From NCBI RefSeq assembly GCF_003001675.1, contig NZ_PVYW01000004.1, positions 248,001 through 312,000 of the forward strand: a DNA stretch of 64,000 bases. The letters are read 5' to 3'. The position numbers and the translations under genes were made by a program. The notes beneath the pieces are model-generated. The model saw only the letters and a program-made list of their open reading frames with translations. It was not told where the DNA came from and searched no databases. Source of the stretch: Cohnella sp. SGD-V74 (GTDB taxonomy: Bacteria > Bacillota > Bacilli > Paenibacillales > Paenibacillaceae). This document shows positions 1 to 8,175 of this stretch, piece after piece. Positions within the stretch are counted from its first letter, which is position 1; every line of letters begins with the position of its first letter.

Positions 1-277
1 TCCGATCATTGCCAAAACGGAAGAGAAGCTGGAAGAGCTGAGCTTAGAGGAACGCTTCAGGGATTTTCTCGATGACAAGGAGAGGTATTTGCGGGATTGG
101 GTGTATTCGGTGGACGTAACGGCGAAAAAAGCTGCGGAAGAGGCTCGAAAAAAAGCTCTTCTCGATAGCCGCACAGAGATGGCGCAAAAGATGCTGGCCA
201 AAGGAATGGACCTCAAAACGATCGCCGAAGTCAGCGGGATGAGCGAGGAGCAAATCCGACAGCTGCAGGACAAGTAA
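1..277 (+). CDS. Rpn-like PD-(D/E)XK nuclease/transposase family protein, C-terminal end (partial)
   Basis: The reading frame enters the window already open at base 2 and stops at 275-277, giving about 91 visible residues. It is rich in charged helix and contains a short C-terminal helix-turn-helix-like motif (KGMDLKTIAEVSGMSEEQI). Many Rpn/PD-(D/E)XK transposase-like proteins of Firmicutes end in this way, with a charged linker followed by 'G..... IA..TGLS.E.I'. The nuclease core lies upstream of the window, so the assignment rests only on the tail. A terminator hairpin follows. Family known to promote RecA-independent recombination; role here is inference. Confidence 0.6.
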   Translation, partial: PIIAKTEEKLEELSLEERFRDFLDDKERYLRDWVYSVDVTAKKAAEEARKKALLDSRTEMAQKMLAKGMDLKTIAEVSGMSEEQIRQLQDK

Positions 278-352
278 CGGCAGGCGGAATTCATCACGAA
301 TGGACGAGTCTCAAGGCGTCCGCATAAAAGGGAATGTCTCGAGCTATATACG

Positions 353-400
353 AAAGGACCTCAAACTCCACCGCAACCGCGGAGGGCGAGGTCCTTTTTT
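353..400. terminator. Intrinsic terminator between convergent genes
   Basis: AAAGGACCTC and GAGGTCCTTTTTT form a 10-bp stem followed by a T-run on the plus strand. The hairpin lies between the convergent Rpn-like gene and the XRE gene. A-rich sequence before the stem could let it work on the minus strand as well. Confidence 0.75.
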
Positions 401-420
401 CGTGCTTATATGGCTGAGGC

Positions 421-789
421 TCAGCTCCGCTTGTCCGTCGAGTATTGATCGCCGTCCCCCAAGATTTCCCGCACGACATTGCGAACCATTCGAACCTGGT
501 CGGGTTTCTGATCGCGCAGCGCCGACAAAATTTCCAGCAGATCGTTTCCCGAGTCGGTGCGCCGCTCTTCTCCGTCTACGTAGGCGAACAACTGCGACAA
601 GCTGACCTCCAGCGCTTCGGAGATTTTCGCCAAGTTCAGCAGGGATACGTTCTTCTCGCCGCGCTCCACTTGTCCGATGTAGGAGTAGTGGAAGCCGCCC
701 TTCTCCCCGAGCTGCTCCTGCGACAGTCCCCGTTCCTTGCGCAAGCTTCGTATGCGTTGGCCGACGAGCTTCAGAATATCGTTCGCCAA
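421..789 (-). CDS. XRE/Cro-CI family transcriptional regulator
   Basis: This 122-residue protein has a classic XRE helix-turn-helix over about residues 8-68 (RIRSLRKERGLSQEQLG, then SYIGQVERGEKNVSL, then LAKISEALEVSLSQLF). A short acidic/helical C-terminal tail without a recognised sensory domain follows. The start is TTG at 787-789, chosen because GAGGTG lies seven bases upstream and no ATG occurs earlier in the domain. It is likely a small DNA-binding repressor, and the target is not evident. It is divergent from a LytTR gene, and the AT-rich spacer between them is the natural operator candidate. Confidence 0.85.
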   Translation of the reverse strand: MANDILKLVGQRIRSLRKERGLSQEQLGEKGGFHYSYIGQVERGEKNVSLLNLAKISEALEVSLSQLFAYVDGEERRTDSGNDLLEILSALRDQKPDQVRMVRNVVREILGDGDQYSTDKRS

Positions 790-865
790 TCGTTCACACC
801 TCTCATTCGTTCCTTCTCAGTGTAGAAAAGTAGCGTGAGGGAATGAAGCGGTAGAAAGATACAGA

Positions 866-910
866 CCAAATCAAAAATAGTATTCATAAATCGTATTTAA
901 AGCTATAATC
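866..910 (+). promoter_or_regulatory. Possible promoter of the LytTR gene in the XRE/LytTR divergent spacer
   Basis: TATAAT at 904-909 is a perfect -10. The best -35 is the weak ATTCAT at 882-887 (16-base spacing). GTATT occurs twice here, in a directly repeated arrangement, in an otherwise GC-rich background, so regulator binding by the neighbouring XRE protein is possible. Confidence 0.35.
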
Positions 911-1011
911 AAGACATTGAGTTCCTGTTACTGCTTTAACTGCGATCTATATGTATCATCTCCGAGCCGAAATAACTTATGCGCTAGTGACCATCAAGGA
1001 GGGGGAGACGG

Positions 1012-1368
1012 ATGCTGCTGCCGCTGCTGAACTCAAGAGGAGAGCATCGATTGCTCGATGTGAAAGAAATCGTGTACCTTCAAACGGACGGCGCCGGGAA
1101 GATGACGATCTACTCGTACGACGACGAGTACAAAATGATATCCACGGTCAAAGATTTGTCCGATCTGCTGCAGGAGTCGGGATTCGTTCGGACCGATCGG
1201 GGAACTCTCGTTCACCCGAAGCGCGTGGAGACGTTCGACGGGATTCTGAATATCGTCAAGCTGCGCACGAGGAACGGAGAGGTGATCGCTCCCGTGTCGG
1301 GCAAAGCCCAGAAGCAAATTATGAGCTACCTGAAAAGTTTGAGAGAAGTGAAAATGGACGAGGAATAA
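1012..1368 (+). CDS. LytTR-family DNA-binding protein
   Basis: A stand-alone LytTR domain of 118 residues: VKEIVYLQTDGAGKMTIYS, then FVRTDRGTLVHPKRVETF, then APVSGKAQKQIMSYL. The pattern of a beta-rich fold with the 'F.R.....V.. ..V' core is typical of LytTR. No receiver domain or membrane segment is present, so it is not a complete response regulator. AAGGAGGGGG at 996-1005 places the start at ATG 1012. Stand-alone LytTR proteins of Firmicutes usually regulate a neighbouring small membrane protein or cell-envelope gene, and a small membrane protein follows 87 bases downstream. Confidence 0.8.
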   Translation: MLLPLLNSRGEHRLLDVKEIVYLQTDGAGKMTIYSYDDEYKMISTVKDLSDLLQESGFVRTDRGTLVHPKRVETFDGILNIVKLRTRNGEVIAPVSGKAQKQIMSYLKSLREVKMDEE

Positions 1369-1455
1369 TCGGCCGGTGAGCGGCCTGGGAGGGTTTAGCG
1401 GGCGCGATTCATGACCATTCTAGTAATGAATTCATATACTAGACGGGGTGATCGC

Positions 1456-1734
1456 ATGATCTTGCTGTTATTCGCTGCCGGAATGGTTTCCGTCGCTTGC
1501 TTGATGGTGTTCGGTATCGGCTCCCGCTCTTCGGCGGGCAAAGCGTTGGGGATGCTGTCCGCTGCGATGGGAGTCGCGCTCGGCGTAACCGCCGGATCCG
1601 TGACGGCAAGCCTCGGAGCGGACGAGGGGACGGTGGCAGCCGTCGGCCTGCTCGGCTGCTCCTTGGTCATGATCGCGGGCAGCGCCGCCGCCCGCAAGCT
1701 CTTGCGGAAAGCGGATCTCCGGCGCCATCTGTAG
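1456..1734 (+). CDS. Small predicted integral membrane protein
   Basis: This 92-residue protein is almost entirely hydrophobic, with about three membrane segments (near residues 2-22, 28-50 and 58-76) and a basic C-terminal tail (RKLLRKADLRRHL). ATG 1456 is preferred over an upstream in-frame ATG at 1411 because GGGGTGAT sits just before it. I do not recognise a family. Its position after a LytTR regulator resembles LytTR-membrane-protein regulatory pairs, in which the membrane protein antagonises the regulator. That is inference from context only. Confidence 0.6.
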   Translation: MILLLFAAGMVSVACLMVFGIGSRSSAGKALGMLSAAMGVALGVTAGSVTASLGADEGTVAAVGLLGCSLVMIAGSAAARKLLRKADLRRHL

Positions 1735-1780
1735 AATCGATAGCGGCTTGCCGGCGGAGGCGAAGCGTCGTTGATGGCTT

Positions 1781-2713
1781 TTAATCGATACGCAATACGA
1801 CTTTGCCGCGGCCGTGTCCCCGCTCGATCTCGCGATGGGCGTCCGCGGCTTGTTCCAGCGGGAAGGTTCGGCGCACGTGAAGGCTCATCAAACCTTGACG
1901 GTAGAGCTCGACAAGCTCGCCCAGCCGTGCGGCGGAACGCTGGCTGCGAATGACTCGCACGCCCAGAGACGCGCCAAGCTCGAAGGAGACGATCGTGCCG
2001 ATGCGGGCTTTGTCGGCGACCAGCTCGGCGGATGCGCGCAGCGCTTCTTCGCCGGCGGCGTCCAGAGCGGCGTCGACGCCTTGCGGGGCAAGGGCGCGGA
2101 TTCGATCGGCCAAGCCGTCTCCGTAGGCCGCGGGAATGGCGCCCAGCGAGCGCAAATAATCGTGATTGCGCTCGCTCCCTGTGCCGATGACCGTGGCGCC
2201 CCAAGCGCGGGCAAGCTGCACGGCAATCGTGCCGACGCCGCCCGCGGCCGCATGGACGAGCAGCGTATCGCCGGCGCCGACCTTCAGCTCGCGCAGCGCG
2301 GTGTGCGCCGTCTGTCCGGAGGCGGACAAGGAACCCGCCTCCTCCCACGGCATGCCTGCAGGTTTGGCGACGATCTGCTCGGCCGGTACGACGACGTATT
2401 CGGCGTAGCAGTTCAGCAGCCGGTAGCCGAGCACTTCGTCGCCTTCGGCCCAGTCCGGGACGCCTTCTCCGACTTGGTCGACGATGCCGGAGAACTCGTT
2501 GCCCGGAATTTGCGGCAGCCGGATTTCCGCTCCGGGCGGAGTCCACCCCATACGCACCGACAGATCGGCGGGCTGAACGCCCGCCGCTTTGACGCGCACG
2601 CGAACCTCTCCGGGACCGGCTTCGGGCATTGCGGCCGTGACGGTCTGCAAAACTTCGGGAGGACCGAAGGCGGAGAACGCCGCGGCTTTCATCGTTTTCC
2701 GAGAATCTGTCAT
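1781..2713 (-). CDS. Zinc-type/quinone oxidoreductase of the medium-chain dehydrogenase family
   Basis: A 310-residue NADPH:quinone oxidoreductase-like MDR protein. The N-terminal GroES-like barrel (MKAAAFSAFGPPEVLQ..., GNEFSGIVDQVGEGV) is followed by a Rossmann domain with AAAGGVGTIAVQLA. The cysteines and histidine of catalytic-zinc alcohol dehydrogenases are absent, as in zeta-crystallin-type enzymes. Expected to be a soluble NAD(P)H-dependent reductase of quinones or enones. The start is the ATG of MTDSRKT, eight bases after AAAGGA. It starts 13 bases after the stop of the upstream MFS gene on the same strand, so the two probably form an operon. Confidence 0.88.
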   Translation of the reverse strand: MTDSRKTMKAAAFSAFGPPEVLQTVTAAMPEAGPGEVRVRVKAAGVQPADLSVRMGWTPPGAEIRLPQIPGNEFSGIVDQVGEGVPDWAEGDEVLGYRLLNCYAEYVVVPAEQIVAKPAGMPWEEAGSLSASGQTAHTALRELKVGAGDTLLVHAAAGGVGTIAVQLARAWGATVIGTGSERNHDYLRSLGAIPAAYGDGLADRIRALAPQGVDAALDAAGEEALRASAELVADKARIGTIVSFELGASLGVRVIRSQRSAARLGELVELYRQGLMSLHVRRTFPLEQAADAHREIERGHGRGKVVLRID

Positions 2714-2726
2714 CTTAATCATCCTT

Positions 2727-4121
2727 TCAGGAAATGGAAGTTGCCTTCGTCGCGTTGACTCCGTCACGCTTGATTCCTCCGAATTGCAGGAAGTAGACGG
2801 CGATGAAAATGGCAAGCAAACCCGCTAACACCAAGTAAAGGTTGCTGTATGCGAATGCGCTTGGATGGGTATTAAGCGGATTCCAGCCGCTGCTGGCTCC
2901 CCGATCGACCACCCCGCCGAACAGACTGGCCGACACGGCGCCCGCGATGAAGTTAAGCATCGATAACAGCCCCATCCCGATTCCGACCTGATCTTGCGGC
3001 AGCGTGCGGGAAATTCCGTTGGACAAGGCGATGTACATGAACGAATGGCCCACAGTTCCGAAAATGAGAAACACGGCGATCCACGCCGGGGCTATGCCCG
3101 CGAAAGCCGATAACAGCAACAGGCAAAAGCCGAGCAATCCCGTTGACGCGTAGAACAGGAACGGGTTGCCGCGAGCATCGGCGAGTTTGCCCGCCGAGCG
3201 TCCGAGCAAGGCCGTTACGGCAGCGGCCGGAACCATCGTCAGACCGACCCAGGCGGGCGAGAGACCGTTGACGTGAGTCAGCAATTGCGGGCTGAGAAAC
3301 GGCAGCGAGTAGGCGACGCCGGTCGCGGCGAACGCGGTCGCGATGCCGACGGAGTAGCTTTTGTTGCGCAGCAGCTCCAGGCGAATGAACGGCGACTTTG
3401 CCGAGCGGATTCTGGCGTAGAAGACGATCAGCAGTACGGCGCATCCCGCTGCGTACGGCCAGGCGGCGTTCGTGATCGCCAGCAGCAGCGCCGCGACCGC
3501 GCCGGTCAGCAATCCGCCGCCGAGCCAATCGATGGAGGAACCCTCTTTGGCAGGCTCCTCGTTCAAATATTTGCGATAAAACGGCAGAGCCAGCAGCCCG
3601 AACAGCGGCATGCAGAACAGCCAGCGCCAATGTACGGCGCTTACGACGAGCGCGGCTACGGCCGGTCCGATCGCGCTGCCGATGGCCAGCCCCGTCATGG
3701 CGATGCCGAGCGCGCGGCCGCGGGTTTCCGGCGGGAAGAAGCGGGCGGGGATAATGCCTGCTGTGGCGGGAACGACGGCCGCCCCGATTCCCTGCAGCAC
3801 CCGGCCGAGCAGCACCATCCAGTAGTTCTGGGCGGCGAGCCCGATCAAGGAGCCGAAGGCGAAAAAGACGAGGCCGAAGGTGAGCAGGCTTTTCAGCTTG
3901 TAGCTGTCCGCGAGCTTGCCGTAGAGCATCGTTCCGATCGCGTAGACGAGCAGGAACGACGACGACACCCAGCTGACTTGCGAGATCGTCAAACCGAAGT
4001 CGTCGGCGATCCGGGGCAGCACGATATTGAACATGGTCGCGCTCATGACCGTGATGACGAGGGTGAATGCGAGAACGCGGATCAGCTTCTGTCCGGCGCG
4101 GGATTGAAATTCAGCGTCCAT
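2727..4121 (-). CDS. MFS drug-efflux transporter, DHA2/Tet(L)-like
   Basis: A 464-residue transporter with about 14 hydrophobic segments. MFS motif A-like sequence (YGKLADSYKLKSLL) and the region GRVLQGIGAAVVPA...FFPPETRGRALG resemble the DHA2 branch that includes Tet(K)/Tet(L). It should be a proton-driven inner-membrane antiporter; the substrate cannot be read from sequence. The start is ATG 4121 (MDAEFQSRAG) with GAAGGTT upstream, rather than the longer open frame. It is first gene of an operon with the quinone oxidoreductase and is transcribed divergently from a LysR regulator with a shared inverted repeat, so LysR control is likely. Confidence 0.88.
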   Translation of the reverse strand: MDAEFQSRAGQKLIRVLAFTLVITVMSATMFNIVLPRIADDFGLTISQVSWVSSSFLLVYAIGTMLYGKLADSYKLKSLLTFGLVFFAFGSLIGLAAQNYWMVLLGRVLQGIGAAVVPATAGIIPARFFPPETRGRALGIAMTGLAIGSAIGPAVAALVVSAVHWRWLFCMPLFGLLALPFYRKYLNEEPAKEGSSIDWLGGGLLTGAVAALLLAITNAAWPYAAGCAVLLIVFYARIRSAKSPFIRLELLRNKSYSVGIATAFAATGVAYSLPFLSPQLLTHVNGLSPAWVGLTMVPAAAVTALLGRSAGKLADARGNPFLFYASTGLLGFCLLLLSAFAGIAPAWIAVFLIFGTVGHSFMYIALSNGISRTLPQDQVGIGMGLLSMLNFIAGAVSASLFGGVVDRGASSGWNPLNTHPSAFAYSNLYLVLAGLLAIFIAVYFLQFGGIKRDGVNATKATSIS

Positions 4122-4167
4122 GCGATAACCTTCTTTCTGCGGAGCCAGTTGCCTGTTGTTCTCCTGC

Positions 4168-4212
4168 AAGAAGTATTTTATACTGAGCATGAAAATAACA
4201 AAAATACTTCTT
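4168..4212. promoter_or_regulatory. Inverted-repeat operator in the LysR/MFS divergent promoter
   Basis: AAGAAGTATTTT (4168-4179) and AAAATACTTCTT (4201-4212) are perfect 12-base inverted arms separated by 21 bases. They lie in the 138-base spacer between the divergent MFS and LysR genes. A TATAAA-like -10 for the MFS gene on the minus strand overlaps the left arm. This arrangement is typical of LysR autoregulated divergent promoters. Confidence 0.7.
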
Positions 4213-4259
4213 AAACCATAATGCTTATATACTTGAGGTTATAAGGAGCGTGACGAGTG

Positions 4260-5225
4260 ATGGAGCTTTTGCAATTGCGGTATTTTCGTACGGTGGCCCG
4301 AATGGAGCATATGACGAAGGCGGCAGCGGAGCTGCTTGTCGCCCAGCCCGCGCTGAGCAAGACGATCTCACGGCTTGAGGCGGACCTCGGAGTGCCGCTG
4401 TTCGACCGCCATGGCAAGCAGATCCGGCTGAACGAGTTCGGCAGGGCGTTTCTGAAGAAAGTCGATATGGCGCTGGCGCTGTTGGAGGAGGGGAAGCAGG
4501 AGGTGGCCGAGCTGGCGGGAATGGAGCAGGGCAGCATCCATCTCGCCACCTGGACGCTGGAGCGTCTGTCGGAGCCGATCGGCAAGTTCGTCGCGCAATA
4601 TCCCGAAGTCCGCTTCCGGATTACGCAGGCCGCGGACGAAATCGAGCAGATGGTCGAGGCCGGAGCGGCGGACATCGGCTTCACGCCGATGCCGCTGGAG
4701 GGTCGCGCGGGCATTAACGGGATGACCGTGCTGAGGGAAAGCCTGTATTTGGGCGTTGCTAACGGGCACCGCCTCGCTTCCCGGAAGAGCATCCGTCTGG
4801 AGGAGGCGGCGGGCGAGCCGTTCATCGGGTACAAGGAAGGGTTTCCGTTCCAGCGGATGAACGAGCGCTTTCTTCGCGAAGCCGGCATAGCTCCGAACTT
4901 CATTTGCAGAGCCGACGAGCCTTCGTCCATCGTCAGTCTGGTGAAAACCGGGTTAGGCGTGGCGATGGTGGGCAGCTGCGGGCCGCAGTCCGCCGATTAT
5001 CGCCGCATTCCGATCGAGCATCCGGTTTGCCGGCGAGACTTCCAGGTCGTCTGGAACGAGAACAAATACCTGTCCAAGGCGGCTGTTCGGTTCCGCGACT
5101 TCCTTGCCGATTACTTCAAGGAAGAGGAAGCGCGCGAAGCAAAGAACCCGCCGGTTCAGGTTCAGTCCCCGGCAGGTTCCTATCAGCGTCCTTCCGTCAT
5201 CCGACGAGATCGCGCCGCAACGTAA
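4260..5225 (+). CDS. LysR-family transcriptional regulator
   Basis: A 321-residue LysR protein: N-terminal winged helix (MELLQLRYFRTVARMEHMTK, AQPALSKTISRLEADLGVPL) over residues 1-60, then a coiled linker and a periplasmic-binding-like effector domain. AAGGAG at 4243-4248 could serve either GTG 4257 or ATG 4260; ATG is chosen because family members begin at this Met. The 3' end overlaps the 3' end of the convergent SNF2 gene by 29 bases. It is probably the activator/repressor of the divergent MFS-oxidoreductase operon through the inverted repeat at 4168-4212. Confidence 0.9.
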   Translation: MELLQLRYFRTVARMEHMTKAAAELLVAQPALSKTISRLEADLGVPLFDRHGKQIRLNEFGRAFLKKVDMALALLEEGKQEVAELAGMEQGSIHLATWTLERLSEPIGKFVAQYPEVRFRITQAADEIEQMVEAGAADIGFTPMPLEGRAGINGMTVLRESLYLGVANGHRLASRKSIRLEEAAGEPFIGYKEGFPFQRMNERFLREAGIAPNFICRADEPSSIVSLVKTGLGVAMVGSCGPQSADYRRIPIEHPVCRRDFQVVWNENKYLSKAAVRFRDFLADYFKEEEAREAKNPPVQVQSPAGSYQRPSVIRRDRAAT

Positions 5226-8175
5226 ACAGATCCTTCAATTCTTCCGTCGACAGCTCGGTGATCCACCCTTCGGAGGAGGAGACGACGTTGTCGCTGAGCT
5301 GCTGCTTGCTCTCCAGCATCTCGTCGATCTTCTCCTCCAGCGTGCCGAGCGCGATGAACTTGTGCACCTGCACGTCCCGCGTCTGTCCCATCCGGTAGGC
5401 CCGGTCCGTGGCCTGGTTCTCGACAGCGGGATTCCACCACCGGTCGAAGTGGAAGACGTGGTTCGCGGCAGTCAGATTCAGCCCTACGCCCCCCGCCTTC
5501 AGCGACAGGACGAATACGCCGGGACGCCCATCCTCCCCTTCAGCAGGCTCCGCGGCCGATTGGAACTGTTCGATCATGCGGTCTCTTGTCGCTTTCGGCG
5601 TGCTTCCGTTGAGGTAGAAGACGGGCTCCTGCAATTCCTGCCCGAGAATCCTCTTCAGCATATTCCCCATGTCGACGTATTGCGTGAAGATCAGGCAGCG
5701 ATCGCCTTCCTCGCGAAGCTCCTTGACCATCGCCAGCAGACGTTCCAGCTTGGAAGAGCGGCCGGCGAGCGCTTCGACGTCCACGATCGGATTTTCCTCC
5801 GACACGGCTTCGGGCACGGCTTCCTTGGTCAGCAGCAGCGGATGGTCGCATAGCTGCTTGAGCCGGGTTAACGCGGCCAGGATCGCCCCTTTGCGCTCGA
5901 TGCCCTCCAGCTTCTGCATTTTCTCCATCAGCTCGTTCACCGTCTGCTCGTACAGCGCGCCTTGCTCGGCGGTCAGATGGACATACGTTTTCATTTCGTT
6001 CTTGTCCGGCAGGTCGAGCTGGATGGCCGGGTCCTTCTTCTTGCGCCGCAGCATGAACGGCTTGATCAGCTTCTGGAGCTCGGCCGTGCTCTGCTCGTCC
6101 CTCTCCCGCTCGATCGCCGCGGCGAACCGGCTGCCGAATTCCCGCGAGCTTCCCAGATAGCCGGGATTGATAAAATCGTACAGCGACCACAGCTCGGACA
6201 GCCGGTTCTCGATCGGCGTTCCGGTCAGCGCGATGCGATGCCTGGCCGGCAGGCTGCGCACGACGGCCGATTGCTTCGTCTGCGCGTTTTTGATATTTTG
6301 CGCTTCGTCCAGACTGATCGAGCTCCAGGTCAGTCCCTGGAGCGTCTCCTGATCGAGGGAGCAGGTCGCGTACGACGTCAGCACGACGTCGGCCTGTTTG
6401 GCCTCCTCGACGAAATCTTCCCCGCTCAGCCGCTTGCTTCCGTAATGCAGCATCACCTTCAGCGAAGGGGCGAAGCGGCTGATCTCCTTCTGCCAGTTGC
6501 CGAGTACGGACGTGGGGCAGACGATCAGCGACGGCATCGGCCGTTCGCCTCCGACCGCGCTTTCTTGAATGTGCAGCAGGTAAGCGATAAGCTGCACTGT
6601 CTTGCCCAGACCCATATCGTCCGCGAGGCACGCGCCGAGCCCGAATCTGCGCAGGAAGCTCAGCCACGCGTAGCCTTCCTGCTGATAGGAGCGGAGCTCG
6701 GCGCGCAGTCCGGCGGGAACGGGGAGCTTCGGCTGCTCCGACTGCTGCGTCAGTTGGCCGATCAGCCTCGTCAGATGCTCGTTCAGCTCGATCTCCAGCC
6801 GGATGCGATGCTCCCGGTCGGCTTCCGACTCTTCGTTTTCTTCCTGCTCGGTATTCCACTCGCCTTCTCCTCCGAGCAGATGCAGCTGAAGCACTTGCTG
6901 GAAGGACAGACCTTGCCGTCTGTCCACGGAGGACATCGCCTTGCGGATTTGCGCCAGCAGCGCCGGGTCGAGCTGAATCCACTGCCCGCGGAACCGGACG
7001 AGTCTGGCGCCCCGGGCGACGAGTTCGGCGAACTCCGCTTCCGACAGGTCGACGTCGCCGATGGCGATCCGCCAGTCGAAGTCGACGAGCGAGTCGAGTC
7101 CGAACAGCGACCCGCCGGCGCGGCTTCCTTCGCCGGAGCCGACTTTGGCGCGGAGCCGCGGCTTCTTCCGGCTGGCCGTCTCCCACCAGGCGGGCAGCAG
7201 CACCTGCCAGCCTGCCGCCAGCAGCCGCTGGCTGTCCGCCGTCAGGAAGCGCCAGGCGGCTTCGTCGTCCAGAGGCTCCGCGAATACGTCGCGGGGAGAG
7301 CCGTTGAACCGGTCGTCCGGCAGCAAGGCAAGCAATCGCTCCAACCATTGCGGCGATCGCTGCGCGACATAGGGAGACCACTCGCGGGGCCATGTGTCGA
7401 GCAGTTCTCCGGTCGCGGCGAGCCGCGCGGGGAAGACGGCCGACTCGTCCCTCTTGTCTTGAAGAACGAGCCGCAGGCGCCAATCGTCCTCCTGCTCGCC
7501 CGGCTCCAGCAATTGCAGCGCGGGACGGAAAGGAGCGTTGTCGGCTCTCCACCCGATGGAGACGAGCCAGTCATTCTCCGTCAACCCGGCTTGAACGAGC
7601 TTGTCTTTGGACGAGAAGAGCAGCGGGTATTCTCTCCGCAGATCGCCCGCCGATGTCGGCAAGCCGTACTGAATGGTATAGACCGCCGCGGAGAACGCCG
7701 CCCGAAGCCCGGTCATGAAATCCTCGTCCGATGCGGCCTCCTCCAACAACGCCAGCTCTTCCGAAGCCAGCGAATCTTCGTCCCATGTCCACTCCAGCTT
7801 GTCCGCCAAAAAGGCTTCGTAGCTCGGGTGATATTTTTTCTCCTCGATCCGCTTGACCAACAGGGGGGCGATTTCGAGCAGTCGCGAGGCAAGGTCGTCC
7901 CAGGCCCACTCGATATGGCGAAGCAGATTCAGCTCGGCGAAGAAAGGAAGGACCATCTCGGACGGCAGCACGACGGCTTCGATGTCCTCGAGCCGATGGA
8001 CGAACAGCTCCGTTCCGTAAAAAGAAGGCTCGTGCCAGGCGAATAAGGCATGCTTCAGGTTGAGACCGGAAACGGAGCCGTAGCCGCCTTCGTAGTAGCC
8101 GTGAAGCAGAGCGTCTCCATAACCTCCGAGCAGCGCGCGAACGTTTATTTTTCTCTCGATCCGATTTTGCATCAT
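5197..8175 (-). CDS. SNF2-family DEAD/H-box ATPase/helicase
   Basis: A 992-residue Swi2/Snf2-type ATPase. The first about 480 residues form the bacterial SNF2 N-terminal region. The ATPase core follows: Walker A DDMGLGKTV near residue 517, DEAQ box (SLDEAQNIKN) near 621, TGTPIENR near 651, and motifs V-VI (GVGLNLTAANHV, DRAYRMGQT) near 900-930. It should be a dsDNA translocase/remodeller in the cytoplasm, probably without true unwinding. The start ATG overlaps the stop of the upstream SWIM gene (ATGA), showing translational coupling. Such SNF2/SWIM pairs are common in Bacillales, but their physiological role is unsettled. Confidence 0.93.
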   Translation of the reverse strand: MMQNRIERKINVRALLGGYGDALLHGYYEGGYGSVSGLNLKHALFAWHEPSFYGTELFVHRLEDIEAVVLPSEMVLPFFAELNLLRHIEWAWDDLASRLLEIAPLLVKRIEEKKYHPSYEAFLADKLEWTWDEDSLASEELALLEEAASDEDFMTGLRAAFSAAVYTIQYGLPTSAGDLRREYPLLFSSKDKLVQAGLTENDWLVSIGWRADNAPFRPALQLLEPGEQEDDWRLRLVLQDKRDESAVFPARLAATGELLDTWPREWSPYVAQRSPQWLERLLALLPDDRFNGSPRDVFAEPLDDEAAWRFLTADSQRLLAAGWQVLLPAWWETASRKKPRLRAKVGSGEGSRAGGSLFGLDSLVDFDWRIAIGDVDLSEAEFAELVARGARLVRFRGQWIQLDPALLAQIRKAMSSVDRRQGLSFQQVLQLHLLGGEGEWNTEQEENEESEADREHRIRLEIELNEHLTRLIGQLTQQSEQPKLPVPAGLRAELRSYQQEGYAWLSFLRRFGLGACLADDMGLGKTVQLIAYLLHIQESAVGGERPMPSLIVCPTSVLGNWQKEISRFAPSLKVMLHYGSKRLSGEDFVEEAKQADVVLTSYATCSLDQETLQGLTWSSISLDEAQNIKNAQTKQSAVVRSLPARHRIALTGTPIENRLSELWSLYDFINPGYLGSSREFGSRFAAAIERERDEQSTAELQKLIKPFMLRRKKKDPAIQLDLPDKNEMKTYVHLTAEQGALYEQTVNELMEKMQKLEGIERKGAILAALTRLKQLCDHPLLLTKEAVPEAVSEENPIVDVEALAGRSSKLERLLAMVKELREEGDRCLIFTQYVDMGNMLKRILGQELQEPVFYLNGSTPKATRDRMIEQFQSAAEPAEGEDGRPGVFVLSLKAGGVGLNLTAANHVFHFDRWWNPAVENQATDRAYRMGQTRDVQVHKFIALGTLEEKIDEMLESKQQLSDNVVSSSEGWITELSTEELKDLFTLRRDLVG

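Noticed and set aside
5962-8046. 694-codon plus-strand frame opposite the SNF2 gene
   Set aside because: It lies antisense to a gene with clear helicase motifs and has the Arg/Gln/Leu-rich composition typical of shadow frames in GC-rich DNA.
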